Assembly (NCBI GenBank): GCA_012934845.2 | Contig: WNNJ02000915.1 | Span: 78,857 to 142,856 of the forward strand | Source of the DNA: Pomphorhynchus laevis | Lineage: Eukaryota > Acanthocephala > Palaeacanthocephala > Echinorhynchida > Pomphorhynchidae | Direction: 5' to 3' | Length of the DNA: 64,000 nucleotides | In this document: positions 54,947-64,000 of the stretch, one piece after another | How positions within the stretch are numbered: position 1 is the first letter of the stretch | Layout of the letters: every line of letters begins with the position of its first letter | Notes under the pieces: model-generated | Database searches by the model: none | The model's input: the letters and a program-made list of their open reading frames with translations, nothing else | Told to the model about the DNA's origin: nothing | Translations under genes and position numbers: made by a program

Positions 54947-56280
54947 CCAGTTGGGAAGAGAAAATCTTCTTCCCAGCTGGAGGAAAATTTAAAAAATATA
55001 GAAAAAGAATCTTCAGTGCAAAAGAGGCTCTTGCCTATAAAGCAAGACTCTTTTGCACTTAAAGTAACATGTAAAGAAAACCATAATCTAAACAAAAAAT
55101 AAGAGAGATAGAGAGGGAAATAAGAAAAACTGTTCGAGGAGAAATCTTCGAACGGTTTTTCAAAAGAGATAATTTCTACCGAATCTCTTTCAAAAGCTTA
55201 GCTTTGAAAGATAAATTCAAAGCGGCTTTAGTTGGAGAAGAGGGTATAGAAATTATCGACATTTCTCCACAAGTGACGGCCATCCTTAGGGATGTGCCGT
55301 CATTTGCGGAGAAAGAAGATGTTGAAGAATTCTTACATCAATATGATGTAAGGATTCTGAAAACATGCAAATCATACAATCAATCATATAGTTCCTTTCT
55401 TTTGAAGGGAACTATATGTAGTTTGAAAAAATTAAAAGAAGATGGAGGCAGCATCTGCGGACATCGAATATCTGTAAAGATATTCGACGAAGACGATGCT
55501 GCCTTTCGGTATCCGCAGTGTTATAGATGTCAGCGCTGGGGACATTTTTCGAACATGTGTCGAGAAGTGTCACCGCGTTGCGTCCACTGCGGAGAAGAAC
55601 ACGAAACACAAGCATGTGGAAATAAAAATAGGCCGACATGTGCAAACTGTAGGCAACCTCACAAGGCGTACTCACACGTTTGTCCAGAGTTCAAGTCTTA
55701 CTTGGCCTGGGTAAACAGTGAGAACAAGAAGGCTTGTGAGGAAGCTCAGTCCTACCTTAGGGCAGCCAAAAGTCACTCTCTGGATCAACACGCTGAACAA
55801 GCAGCGATGCTGATCGAGAGAGTACTTACTCTTGAAAAAGAAATGGCTGCCTTAAGGCAGGAAAATGCAAAATTAAAAAAAGATACTGTAATCCACGAAT
55901 CCGATTTGAAGAAATTCAAATCGGAGTTGAACGCAACAACATTACGCAAATACAGATCGTTGAAACAGGAGAAAGACAAGTCATCGATTTCGGTGACTAC
56001 TTTTAATCGTTTCAACGATTTGTCACAAATACAAGGCCCTCAGAATGAGGACAATAATAATTGTTCAGTAGTATCGACGGATTCTGAGGGTCTTTCGATT
56101 AAAGCGCCAGGGACTGCTATAAAGATGCTGACGTTACCTGAATCACTTCAGGTGGCGTCGAGTCGGAGGGGCAGTTCCTGGCACAAAGCTTCGAATGCAA
56201 GAAAAAAAACGAAGAATTGAGTATTCTTCGCTTGAAGACATCTGCCTAATGAGTTGGAATATAGGTTCTGTTAAGAACCT
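54947..56280 (+). repeat. Cluster of hairpins across ORF1 of the LINE
   Basis: Stems (arm pairs) include 54947-54959/54968-54980; 55015-55059 (12+6 bp with 2-nt bulge); 55125-55140/55145-55160 (GAAA loop, wobble pairs); 55163-55170/55183-55190; 55274-55285/55290-55302 (TTAG loop, one bulge); 55326-55339/55345-55358; 55385-55399/55404-55418 (TTTT loop); 55446-55455/55495-55504 with inner 55464-55472/55479-55487; 55900-55910/55915-55925 (GAAA loop); 55956-55966/56009-56019; 56035-56046/56081-56092; 56130-56142/56147-56159 (TCAC loop); 56210-56217/56223-56230; 56263-56269/56274-56280 (GTTA loop). G-U pairs are allowed in several. Confidence 0.9.
55087..56220 (+). CDS. LINE ORF1: zinc-knuckle Gag-like protein
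   Basis: Open from 55087 to TGA at 56218-56220, but the first in-frame ATG is past 55550. The native start must lie upstream in another frame or be lost; 55204 (TTG) is only a convenient boundary. The N-terminal part ('VTAILRDVPSFAEKEDVEEFL', 'VRILKTCKSY') resembles an RRM-like ORF1 region of Jockey/I elements. Three CCHC-type knuckles follow at about 55519-55560 (CYRCQRWGH), 55576-55616 (CVHCGEEHE) and 55639-55683 (CANCRQPHK). A Lys/Glu/Leu-rich stretch suggesting a coiled coil follows (55800-55960). By family knowledge it coats element RNA. Confidence 0.8.
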   Translation, partial: SKQKIREIEREIRKTVRGEIFERFFKRDNFYRISFKSLALKDKFKAALVGEEGIEIIDISPQVTAILRDVPSFAEKEDVEEFLHQYDVRILKTCKSYNQSYSSFLLKGTICSLKKLKEDGGSICGHRISVKIFDEDDAAFRYPQCYRCQRWGHFSNMCREVSPRCVHCGEEHETQACGNKNRPTCANCRQPHKAYSHVCPEFKSYLAWVNSENKKACEEAQSYLRAAKSHSLDQHAEQAAMLIERVLTLEKEMAALRQENAKLKKDTVIHESDLKKFKSELNATTLRKYRSLKQEKDKSSISVTTFNRFNDLSQIQGPQNEDNNNCSVVSTDSEGLSIKAPGTAIKMLTLPESLQVASSRRGSSWHKASNARKKTKN

Positions 56281-58747
56281 GATACAGTATTTCAGTCTCA
56301 TACCGGCAGATGTGCTTCTCTTGCAGGAAGCAAGATCACCCGATCAATTGAGGATTTTTAGCAGCAAGATCGACGACTGCGACACATTTGTGTCAGCAGA
56401 AGGTCTCAGGATGGAACTCTTCCTAGTGTCGGTGGTAAAGAAGCGTTTTTGCGCATCTTTACTATCGCATGGCACTAGCGAAGTAGGTTCATTCCAGCTC
56501 CTCCGGTTTTTCATCTCTAGACGCCCAGTTTATGTAGCAAATTGTTACATCAAGCCGGGGGCCTGGAGTTCGAAAAAGGGGAGGAGAGAGATTCGATCAA
56601 TGCTGTTGAAGATCTTCAATTTGGGTGGTCAATTTTTAATTGGAGATTTCAACGACGACGGTGGGTCTCGGGTGGGCAGCATGATCGCTCCAGCATGGGA
56701 GGTCATATGTCCCCCGGAAGGGACATTTATCCGTCGTCGCAATGGTTATTGCTCCACGTTAGATTTTGCTATGCAAAACAAAAATACAAATTTTAAAATT
56801 AAATGGCAGCAGAATTTGCTGCCAGATACTTTTAATGATGGGCATAAGCTTGTATATTGGTCGTGGAAGGAGGAACTAGTTTTCAAGATAAGATTCCAAC
56901 CGACACGGGCCGGTATACAAGCTTTTAATAGATCAATAAGCGAAGTAATGATAAATTTAAATAATAAAGATATTTTTTGTACTATTTTAAAAAATACTTT
57001 TAATGAAATAATAAATTTTAGTATTTGCAATAATAATTTTATAATAAATAATAATTTTAATTTTTTCGATTGTTTGAATATTTTAGATGAGACGTTTTTG
57101 ACAAATTTTACAAATAAATTAAAAGAATCAAATTCTCTATTAATTTTAAATAATGAAATTTTTAGTAATGCAAATAAATTTTTAACTACTAAACGACCGC
57201 CCAACATCAAGTACACTCCTAAAGCTCTTCATTTGAAACGTATTCTCTGGGGTTTACGAACGGATACGAATCCTTCGTCTCAGAGAATCGCTCAAATGGC
57301 TCTGCTCAAGAATGATATTCAAGAGTTGGAGCAGAGGGTAGACGCTAAAAAGTTGCTGTCTTACAAGAATTTTTCAAAGGAATGGTGGCAAACCATTAGG
57401 CGAACCACCTTCCGTTCTTGGAGGGCAGCGGCTTCTAAGTGGATATCCTCTAAGGGTTTTGGGAATGTACTTCATGAAATGAAAATGAAACACCTAGCCA
57501 ATGCTGAAGGATGGACCGAGAGGAAAATGATGAAGATCCGTATGGAACTCTTGTTTTCGACAATCGACAATTCGCAAGAGGACATCACTATCGAGGACAT
57601 TTTGAGTGCGTGGCCAGTCGTGCCAAAGACTTCGTCTAACGGGTCTTCGGCATGCGCTGCTGCGACCAAATTGGTCGTCGATAGGGTTCGGACGGATATT
57701 GCTGCCAAGATGCTAGGAGTACCTTTAGCATCTTGGTGTGATATTGCGGTCGGAAAAGTGGTGTTCCTTGCGAAGGGAAGATGGGTGTCGAATGCTAAAG
57801 ACACAAGACCCATAACAATATCTAATAATATTGTTATGGTGTATGAGAGAGCTCTTGCTAGGATCCTTTCCCGATTCTACGAAGATCGTGATATGTTAGG
57901 AGACCACATTCACGGGTTTCGTAGAGGAAGGGGAACTGTTAAGGCAGTAAGGTCCATGCAGAGTTTTCTCACCAGCGATAGACGACCTGCAGTCCTCTAT
58001 TCGCTGGATGTGTCGGCGGCCTTCGACAACTTGGGGCATGATGCAATAGTTACAACGTTAACCAGTGATGGTATTCCGAGTAATTTGTTGCATCGTGTCC
58101 TGGGTATATTAAAAGCAAGAACTTTCTACTTGGATGATGACGGGGGTAAGTACTATCATCTCAACAAAGGACTTCCCCAGGGCTCACCTCTGTCTCCTAT
58201 CATTTATATGATAGTGACGAGGGGAGTTCTGGAGGGTCTTTTGGATAGGAACACCCACGCCATCATTTATGCGGACGACATCTCGATCGCATTTAAGAGA
58301 AATACTCTGTCGGATGCAAGGTTTGAAGGGCGAATGAAGTCTGTAATGGACATTGTTGCTCATCGCTTAGCGAAGTTTGGCTTGTCTTTAAACCCAGCGA
58401 AGAGCAATTTTGTTCATTACAGATTTCGGCGTCCTGGAAAGCACACTCGTCTCCTCGATTCTCTTCCAGGGAATCGAAAGCGTCGGGTGCGCATTCTGGG
58501 ATCCGTTTTCGAACCACGTTTGCATCCTAGGTCAGATATGGCCAGGTGTTTCAAATTAGTTAGAAAAGGGCTACGTATGTTTGAAAGAGCGAGACGATTA
58601 AATGCCGGTTTGGGTAGATGTGTAATTGTGCTCAATGCGTTTGTATTGAGCGGATTGTACTTCTACTCAAACAATCGCCCTCCAGAACAACGATATCTAT
58701 TTTTAAAACGATTATTAATTTTAATAAATAAATTTTTTATGAATTAA
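56195..58747 (+). CDS. LINE ORF2: endonuclease and reverse transcriptase
   Basis: 850 codons from an ATG that precedes the ORF1 stop. The AP-type endonuclease has 'MSWNIGSVKNL', 'LLLQEARS', 'YVANCYIKPG' and 'LIGDFNDDG' (about 56640-56666), with 'FNDGHKLVYWSW' near its end. A very AT-rich linker (about 56935-57190) follows. RT blocks are 'AKGRWVSNAKDTRPITIS', 'HGFRRGRGT', motif A Asp at 58007-58009 ('SLDVSAAFD'), motif B 'LPQGSPLSPIIY' and motif C 'YADD' (58268-58279), ending with 'RILGSVF'. The RT C-terminal part is short compared with Jockey ORF2. No internal stop. A hairpin spans the ORF1 stop codon just inside this frame. Confidence 0.85.
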   Translation: MQEKKRRIEYSSLEDICLMSWNIGSVKNLIQYFSLIPADVLLLQEARSPDQLRIFSSKIDDCDTFVSAEGLRMELFLVSVVKKRFCASLLSHGTSEVGSFQLLRFFISRRPVYVANCYIKPGAWSSKKGRREIRSMLLKIFNLGGQFLIGDFNDDGGSRVGSMIAPAWEVICPPEGTFIRRRNGYCSTLDFAMQNKNTNFKIKWQQNLLPDTFNDGHKLVYWSWKEELVFKIRFQPTRAGIQAFNRSISEVMINLNNKDIFCTILKNTFNEIINFSICNNNFIINNNFNFFDCLNILDETFLTNFTNKLKESNSLLILNNEIFSNANKFLTTKRPPNIKYTPKALHLKRILWGLRTDTNPSSQRIAQMALLKNDIQELEQRVDAKKLLSYKNFSKEWWQTIRRTTFRSWRAAASKWISSKGFGNVLHEMKMKHLANAEGWTERKMMKIRMELLFSTIDNSQEDITIEDILSAWPVVPKTSSNGSSACAAATKLVVDRVRTDIAAKMLGVPLASWCDIAVGKVVFLAKGRWVSNAKDTRPITISNNIVMVYERALARILSRFYEDRDMLGDHIHGFRRGRGTVKAVRSMQSFLTSDRRPAVLYSLDVSAAFDNLGHDAIVTTLTSDGIPSNLLHRVLGILKARTFYLDDDGGKYYHLNKGLPQGSPLSPIIYMIVTRGVLEGLLDRNTHAIIYADDISIAFKRNTLSDARFEGRMKSVMDIVAHRLAKFGLSLNPAKSNFVHYRFRRPGKHTRLLDSLPGNRKRRVRILGSVFEPRLHPRSDMARCFKLVRKGLRMFERARRLNAGLGRCVIVLNAFVLSGLYFYSNNRPPEQRYLFLKRLLILINKFFMN

Positions 58748-59008
58748 ATTGAAATTAAAAATAAATTAATTAAAAAATATGTTTTATTTTACAATTTGAA
58801 AATCAAATGTTTTGAATAAGTTTTTGTTTATCTTGTTTGGAATTTGTTTGATTATTTTTCTAAACTTAGATGTATATATTAATTTTATAGTGCGCTTGCC
58901 TACAAGTGCTTTGTCAGAGAAATTAAGAAAAGTATAATTAAATGTATTATATCTTCATTTTTTTGTCATTGTTTAAATGACAAAAAATATTTTGTTACAA
59001 AATATTTT
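56707..59008 (+). repeat. Further hairpins in ORF2 and the 3' region of the LINE
   Basis: Perfect or near-perfect stems: 56707-56713/56720-56726; 56804-56811/56817-56824; 56846-56856/56913-56923; 57381-57386/57392-57397; 57621-57630/57643-57652 (one mismatch); 57663-57668/57672-57677; 57705-57715/57726-57736; 57810-57821/57828-57839; 58197-58203/58208-58214 (TTAT loop); 58455-58461/58471-58477; 58630-58636/58645-58651; 58961-58970/58976-58985; 58984-58994/58998-59008. Confidence 0.9.
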
Positions 59009-59050
59009 TTATTTTTTATTTTATTTTTTTGGTAATATCAATTTTATCCA

Positions 59051-59399
59051 AATTTTGTTTTTTATGATGATTTTGAATTTTTATTTTTTAGAATTGAATT
59101 TTAGCAGTTTATCATTTTTAATTTTTGTTTAAAATTCTTATCCTCGACATCCAACCAAAGAAATCTCAATCGAAACCTGCAAAAAGAAAGAAAAAAGAAA
59201 AAAGAACGGAAACTCGATGGGGCTCCATACTTGGCTGGGGTCGAAAAAGTCAGAAAAAAAACGAAAATATATATGAATTTTGTGTTTTTTACTTTAATAA
59301 ATCATTAATTTTTTTTAATAATAAGGTTTTCTTAATAAATTAAACAAGGGAATAAAAAAGTCACAAAAAATAAATAAATCATCCAGACTGAAAAGCGCA
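59051..59399. other. T/A-rich junction between two LINEs
   Basis: Low-complexity T-rich and A-rich runs and a 72-codon frame (59125-59343) rich in Lys with no recognisable feature. It holds the 3' ends of the plus-strand LINE and of the minus-strand LINE, facing each other. Confidence 0.4.
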
Positions 59400-62300
59400 A
59401 AAAGCAGTCAGCCACTAGACGTTGTTCGTGCATAAATATTTTAAAGAGTTAAATGGAGGTAGCAAGAAACAAGATGGGAGAAAGAAGGTTCCTTGTATCA
59501 CACCCGTAATAGGGTAGAACTAACGCGCATCAGGGTCGTCCTCATAAAATAATCGCTTTGTATACAACAGTATCTTCATCCTGTTAACAATTCTCACAGG
59601 CAACCCGAGGGATCTGAGAGAAGAGATAACAAAGGGAATAAAGATGCGGTCAAATGCAGCAGAAAAGTCAAGCAAAACAACCACAGCGAGTTGATGACTA
59701 TTTTCTTGACAGAACTGATGCATTTCACCTACTGCTGAATGGACCGAGCGACCTTTGACGAACCCATGGAAACTGTTGGGATTAAATTTCGCCTATTTAG
59801 ATGATCGCGGATTATACGCGCAAGCGTTTTATCGTAGATTGAGACGAGAGAATTTTGAATTTAAATGGACCGCAGGTCTTTAGAACATAAGACCGAATTG
59901 TTCTTTGGTAAAAATATTCGTCTACAAATGTTGATGCTGGCTACATCGAATGGGGCGGCTAATAGCATTGTGACGGCTACTTCTCTACTTTGTTCGGCTG
60001 TTGAAAGCTGACAGACACGAAAATATTGTGGAGCGATGGATTTGGAGGTGCCAGGTAGAGGCCCCTAAGAGTTAAGGATATCTGAGACAGATAGATCCCT
60101 ACTCCTAACGTATCCCCAGGGTGGAATTGGTTGAGGTGATTGAGTGGCTCCATAATTATGTAGAGATAGTGACTCCTCTAAAACTTTGTCAACACCTATT
60201 TTACCAATCCAACCCAAAGCTCTATCCTTCCAACAAACAACCTTATCCTTCTTGAATATCTTCAAGAAGGAAGACTAAGCTGGATTACGAGAAGTAATGC
60301 TTGCCCTATCCTTACCCAGTTGGAACCTATATCTAGTGCTCCAATATTCTTTCGAGAGAATTTGCCTGGCAGAAATAAAGAGATTGAGAAGACGGAGCAT
60401 AAATGCTAAGGTCTTGAGTTTTGTCGGAGTGGGACTGAAAATACGACCTTTGTAGGTAGTCAAAAGTATCGCGGTACTTTGCGAATAAAGGTAGGAATTA
60501 AATTCGGTTAGACTCTCATTACTAATTCAGGGGGTAGTGTTGGATAGCTGCCTGAAAGAAAGCTACTCTGATCGGATCAAAGTGGAATCTCGTTCAAAGC
60601 AACGTATCCTCTTCTATCCGCCAGCGAATCAGGTCATGAGAGGTGGACAGATGTCGTCGCGACTGCTCCGTGCAGTAGGGTTTCAATAACCATCTCTCAT
60701 GGATCAGTAATAAGTCGAGGTGTGAATTCGTTGATGTGCAATGAAAGGTGGGAGACGGTGATTTATGAATAAGATAACCGTTCCTAGCTCTGCGGAGTGC
60801 TGCATCAATCGAACGACAAGTTTTGTCGTTAAAAGTACCAAGTACCATGCCATAGCCGTTATCAATAATCCTATCCAGGAGGTCACGGTTCTTGTGAATC
60901 CTCCCTGGACGGATGTAGACATTGGCTAGACTGGGGCGTTTCTTATTCTTACAGAGTGAAACTACTAAACAAGGCAGGGCTGGACAAGAATAGTTGAGTA
61001 GAAGGGACGATCTTAAGAAACATTTAACTAGGGTTAAGAGTTCTTGAGATGAAGAGGAGTGAGGGGGTTGTGTACGGAGTATAGTGGGAACAAATGTGCT
61101 TAGGGATGAATCAAGTAATGTCCTTGGAAGACGGATAGACCGCGTCTCCTGAATGACTATAACATCTGCATCTCTGCCAGATAGAAGTCTAAGGGCAGAA
61201 GCTTCTCCTAAATTCCACTGAAAAATATTCAGTTAAAAAGGCTCACGAGTACTCTGCATTGTGTTAGATCAGTTGGGTGGGATTGCCTTATCCCTAGACA
61301 GAGCTAGGATCGGAATAATTGCCCTTCTCGCCACCAACTCTGTTCTGGGCGAGCACTCGCCCACGGGCATTGTCTTTATTTTCATTTGAGGCGCTTTTGT
61401 CCTTCGCTTTCAGGAATTTTCCGATCTTGATGGGGGAACGGAATGAGCCAATACACCCCTCTTTTTAGATTCTGGCATAATTTGTTGCTTGGAAATTTCA
61501 GGCGAAGAGTACAATGCCGAAAGTATACCGGCCGCCATACTTTCCATCTGTTTTAATATGGATAGTTTATTAGAATCTATAATTTAGAGGATATCCTTGT
61601 CCGACATTCTTGAAGCTGCTGTGGAGAAGTTTGCATCATCCTTCTTAATTTGAGCCGGATGAGAAAACTTCATCCTATAGTTTTTAAAGACGAAGCATTT
61701 GCGGGACCAAGCTGAGTGGTCACCGTGGCAGTTAGAATATTAGGGGAGAGCCCCGCATTTCTCCCCCTTAACTTAGCTTTGACAGGAATCAAGGCTACAT
61801 ATACCACTGGATTTTTTGTTGAGGCAACTAGAGCCTAACAAACATTCACTAGGCTCTAAAATTGTTAGGCTTAATACTCCACCATTTTTGATGGGGTCAT
61901 TGGGGCTCCCCTCCAATGCCCCCCATCAAGTACGGTAACCTTCACTGCAATGGCATACATTGCAATGGGGGTAAGTGAGATCGTCTGCATCAAGTACGGT
62001 AAATTTAAGATTGTAGCCAAGAAATGGATTAAACACGGAGTTCGCGAGAATTTCTGCATTATCCACCGACGACGAACAAATGCAATTGATTAAGAAAAAC
62101 CATTTTTAATCTTAACAGATCGGAAATTTGCTAATTTGTATACCCGTTTGAGTGATTCTAAATCTTTATCCTCTAAGTGCGGAGGTAATTTATTAATTTT
62201 TTAAAGAGGCCTGAATCGTTTTGTAATGTAACGTACCAAATTGCTTTAAATTCGAGTTAAAGAATCTTTCATACTCCTTTGCTATATCGCATGAAGCGAA

Positions 62301-62644
62301 GAAGATCTTAATTTCCGATTCATAAAGTTTAACAGAATTAAAAATAACTTGATTTTTATAGTTGCTAACGAATGGTCGTAGGTAAATATTAAATAACTTG
62401 TGCCTTTCTTGCGACTGGGTTAAAGATACAACGACTAAATTCTTCAATTTGGGGATAGAGGGAGTAGCTTCGCTCCCGGCTGATTAACAGACAATAAATC
62501 ACTTACTTGCTTATCTTGAATATCAGAAAAAATCGTTGGAATACCTTTTGAAATAGCCGTTTTGCTTGAATTATCACTCATCTTTAAAGCACAGATTGTA
62601 CTTATTGCTCCTGAAAAACAGCTTATGTACATTTTAAAAAACAT
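59400..62644 (-). mobile_element. Jockey-like LINE, minus strand, decayed but uninterrupted
   Basis: On the minus strand the order is ORF1 (62644-62193 with 'RHKLFNIYLRPF' and 'YESEIKIFFASCDI'), a zinc-knuckle region broken by frameshifts (about 62060-61680), the endonuclease ('FNDKTCRSIDAALRRARNGYLIHK' split over 60850-60740; 'STSHDLIRWRIEED' near 60610-60650), the pre-RT block ('WIGKIGVDKVLEESLSLHNYGA', 60265-60120) and the RT ('LLDFSAAFDRIFIPFVISS', near 59680-59620). All parts have close counterparts in the plus-strand LINE at 11246-19925, and here they are contiguous, which proves the nested insertions there. Many stops. Confidence 0.85.
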
Positions 62645-63560
62645 TGTCAGTTTTCACGGTTCGCAACTACCAGCGTAAAGTTTCACGTTTAATTCAGTTC
62701 GCAATCACAGCAAAGTTCCAAGCGTACTACAATCATCATTGACAAAGTAGCCAGCAAAAATAAAAGTTTTAAAATAAAGATTTCTGAAGCCGATAATAGC
62801 CTAAATTCTACTAAACATAGCAAGAAGAGAATTAATTCAGTACATCCGAATTCAACAATAGAAGAGGACTGGATAATTAATGAACCCGTAAAAGAACAAA
62901 ATCACCAACATCTAAATGATGAAATTCAAAGGACAAGGAGAGAGAAAACTCTCAACGGCAACACCCAGGTAATATATTTTGTTAACCAAAATTACTTATA
63001 TCCTAGAAAAAGATCCTTATTTATTAAACATAAAATTCAAAAACTGTGAGGTGTTGAATAATTGGCACCTAATGCACAGAGATTGGAAGAATAAACAATA
63101 GAAATAATTTTTGTTCAAATATATCAAAACACAGGGGGTTATGAGGATAAAATAGCTTTCACCGAAAAAATTCACTTAGACACATACCTAGATACGTTCA
63201 AAAGTGTAAATGGTTTAAGTATAACTGACGCCTCGGTTAAAAAAAAGGTTAATCAAAAACTTTCCTGCATATGTTGACGCCAAAGAATTTGAAGATTTCT
63301 GTCAAAAGAATAAATTTAACATCCTGAGATGTAAAGATAGATGTTTTGGTGACATATCGTATGTGGTAGAGGCCACAGCGGAAGACTTTTAAAAATTTAA
63401 AAAGACCGACACGGTTTAGGGGGCCAGGAAATCACGATATTTGAATTTGAGAACGAATGGAAAGGATGGATTTTTCCACAGTTTTTACTGTCAGTGCTGG
63501 GAACAGTACTCCTCTTAAGCTTACATGGAGGTGTTTACAGTTGCACCTCCATTAAAGTGG
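62645..63560 (+). pseudogene. Unassigned coding-like remnant
   Basis: Plus-strand frames near 62745-62990 read as a charged protein ('KISEADNSLNSTKHSKK', 'EEDWIINEPVKEQNHQHLNDE'). Further pieces lie near 63150-63330 ('AFTEKIHLDTYLDTFKSVNG'). Stops and frameshifts break it up. It could be an ORF1 of another LINE, but I find no diagnostic motif. Confidence 0.35.
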
Positions 63561-63641
63561 CAAGACCTCACGTAACGAATAATAATTCGCTTTTCCTACA
63601 TTTTTTGCATTGTGACTATGATTTTGTGTTTTCTAGATAAA

Positions 63642-63669
63642 CTGACAAAGTCCCTATAAAGGACGAAAC
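63642..63669 (+). ncRNA. Degenerate hammerhead-like core
   Basis: CTGACAA (consensus CTGANGA with one change), A, stem II GTCC / GGAC (63650-63653 and 63661-63664) with a 7-base loop, then GAAAC (63665-63669). It resembles the PLE and retrozyme cores at 43867 and 47335. The changed G suggests loss of activity. Confidence 0.5.
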
Positions 63670-63768
63670 GTTTAAATAAATTACAAGTGTCTTTGGGTGT
63701 TTTCTCCACTTCATGAAAGTATCTAATCATATCCGAATGGATCCAGGCCCGCAGCTTCAACTCAATCA

Positions 63769-63771
<3 letters not shown>

Positions 63772-63855
<84 letters not shown>
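63772..63855. repeat. (TA)n microsatellite
   Basis: About 42 TA units just after the hammerhead-like core; a similar TA run precedes the ribozyme-bearing inverted repeat at 43582. The last 145 bp contain CTGGGATCCTTACTG, which recalls the CTGGGATCCTCAGAG segment of the 350-bp array. Confidence 0.95.
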
Positions 63856-63859
<4 letters not shown>

Positions 63860-64000
63860 GACTACCTTCTGCATTGCGAAGGGGTAATGAACCGTCCTCT
63901 GGGATCCTTACTGCTAACGGATTCAATTGCATAATTTAAATATTAAAGACAGAACCAGAATGCTTATATTTTTTTCAATCGAATTCAATAACGTTTTCGA

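Larger units (their letters stand above)
54885..59050 (+). mobile_element. Jockey-like LINE with hairpin-rich coding sequence
   Basis: A non-LTR retrotransposon with a zinc-knuckle ORF1 (55087-56220), an endonuclease-RT ORF2 (56195-58747, uninterrupted) and an AT-rich 3' region. ORF1 and ORF2 overlap by 26 bp in different frames. The ends are approximate; no target duplication was identified. The sequence has an exceptional number of short inverted repeats (see the findings). Apart from the missing ORF1 start codon it could be a recently active copy. Confidence 0.85.

Noticed and set aside
56195-56220. Minus-one programmed frameshift linking ORF1 and ORF2
   Set aside because: ORF2 is in the plus-one frame relative to ORF1, so a classical minus-one slip would not reach it; reinitiation is more likely.
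1-64000. tRNA, rRNA or snRNA genes
   Set aside because: No cloverleaf-like arrangement with A and B boxes or ribosomal segment was noticed by eye; a covariance scan was not possible.

Overview
This is eukaryotic, probably invertebrate DNA. An arthropod is my best guess (Jockey-like LINEs, a CsRn1-like Gypsy element, Penelope-like elements, an intron-bearing gene), but this is inference. There is no operon structure, no ribosomal or tRNA gene, and about two thirds of the sequence is A+T. Almost everything recognisable is a transposable element, mostly broken and often nested. Only two short pieces (41861-42229 and 53973-54473) look like host exons.

Layout. 1-775: LINE 3' end. 1166-3563: decayed RT element with a Cys-rich N-terminal piece. 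3888-8010: nearly complete CR1-like LINE with two nonsense codons and a 23-bp triplication. 8296-8810: LINE fragment. 9300-11190: another decayed RT (minus). 11246-19925: a Jockey-like LINE, split by a CsRn1-like LTR retrotransposon (11359-15660, target duplication CGACC) and by a second LINE fragment (about 17169-18286). 20170-20547: Cys-rich remnant. 20750-23290: 14-bp minisatellite. 23317-31200: a decayed minus-strand RT element, split by an intact plus-strand element (25038-29780) with a 15-bp target duplication. That element has one 1,408-codon ORF: RT, zinc/restriction-like endonuclease region and a tail containing a hormone-sensitive-lipase-like segment. 33145-35540: Penelope-like RT (minus). 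35520-36868 and 47652-49035: near-identical 1.35-kb inverted arms. Between and beyond the arms lie hammerhead-ribozyme-like motifs, a 350-bp tandem array carrying hammerhead-like cores (retrozyme-like), a GIY-YIG nuclease ORF, MITE-like elements and AT-rich DNA. 54885-59050: a Jockey-like LINE with nearly intact ORF1 and ORF2. 59400-62644: a minus-strand decayed relative of the 11-20 kb LINE.

Most notable. (1) The 54.9-59.0 kb LINE is studded with about thirty short inverted repeats, many with 7-18 bp stems and 4-nt loops, running through ORF1, ORF2 and the 3' region. I know of no described precedent. (2) The intact RT element seems to have captured part of a lipase gene. (3) The 35-53 kb region concentrates hammerhead-like motifs in several configurations, including a 100-bp perfect inverted repeat with one in each arm. 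The elements do not form a pathway together; the main relationships are nesting and relative age.
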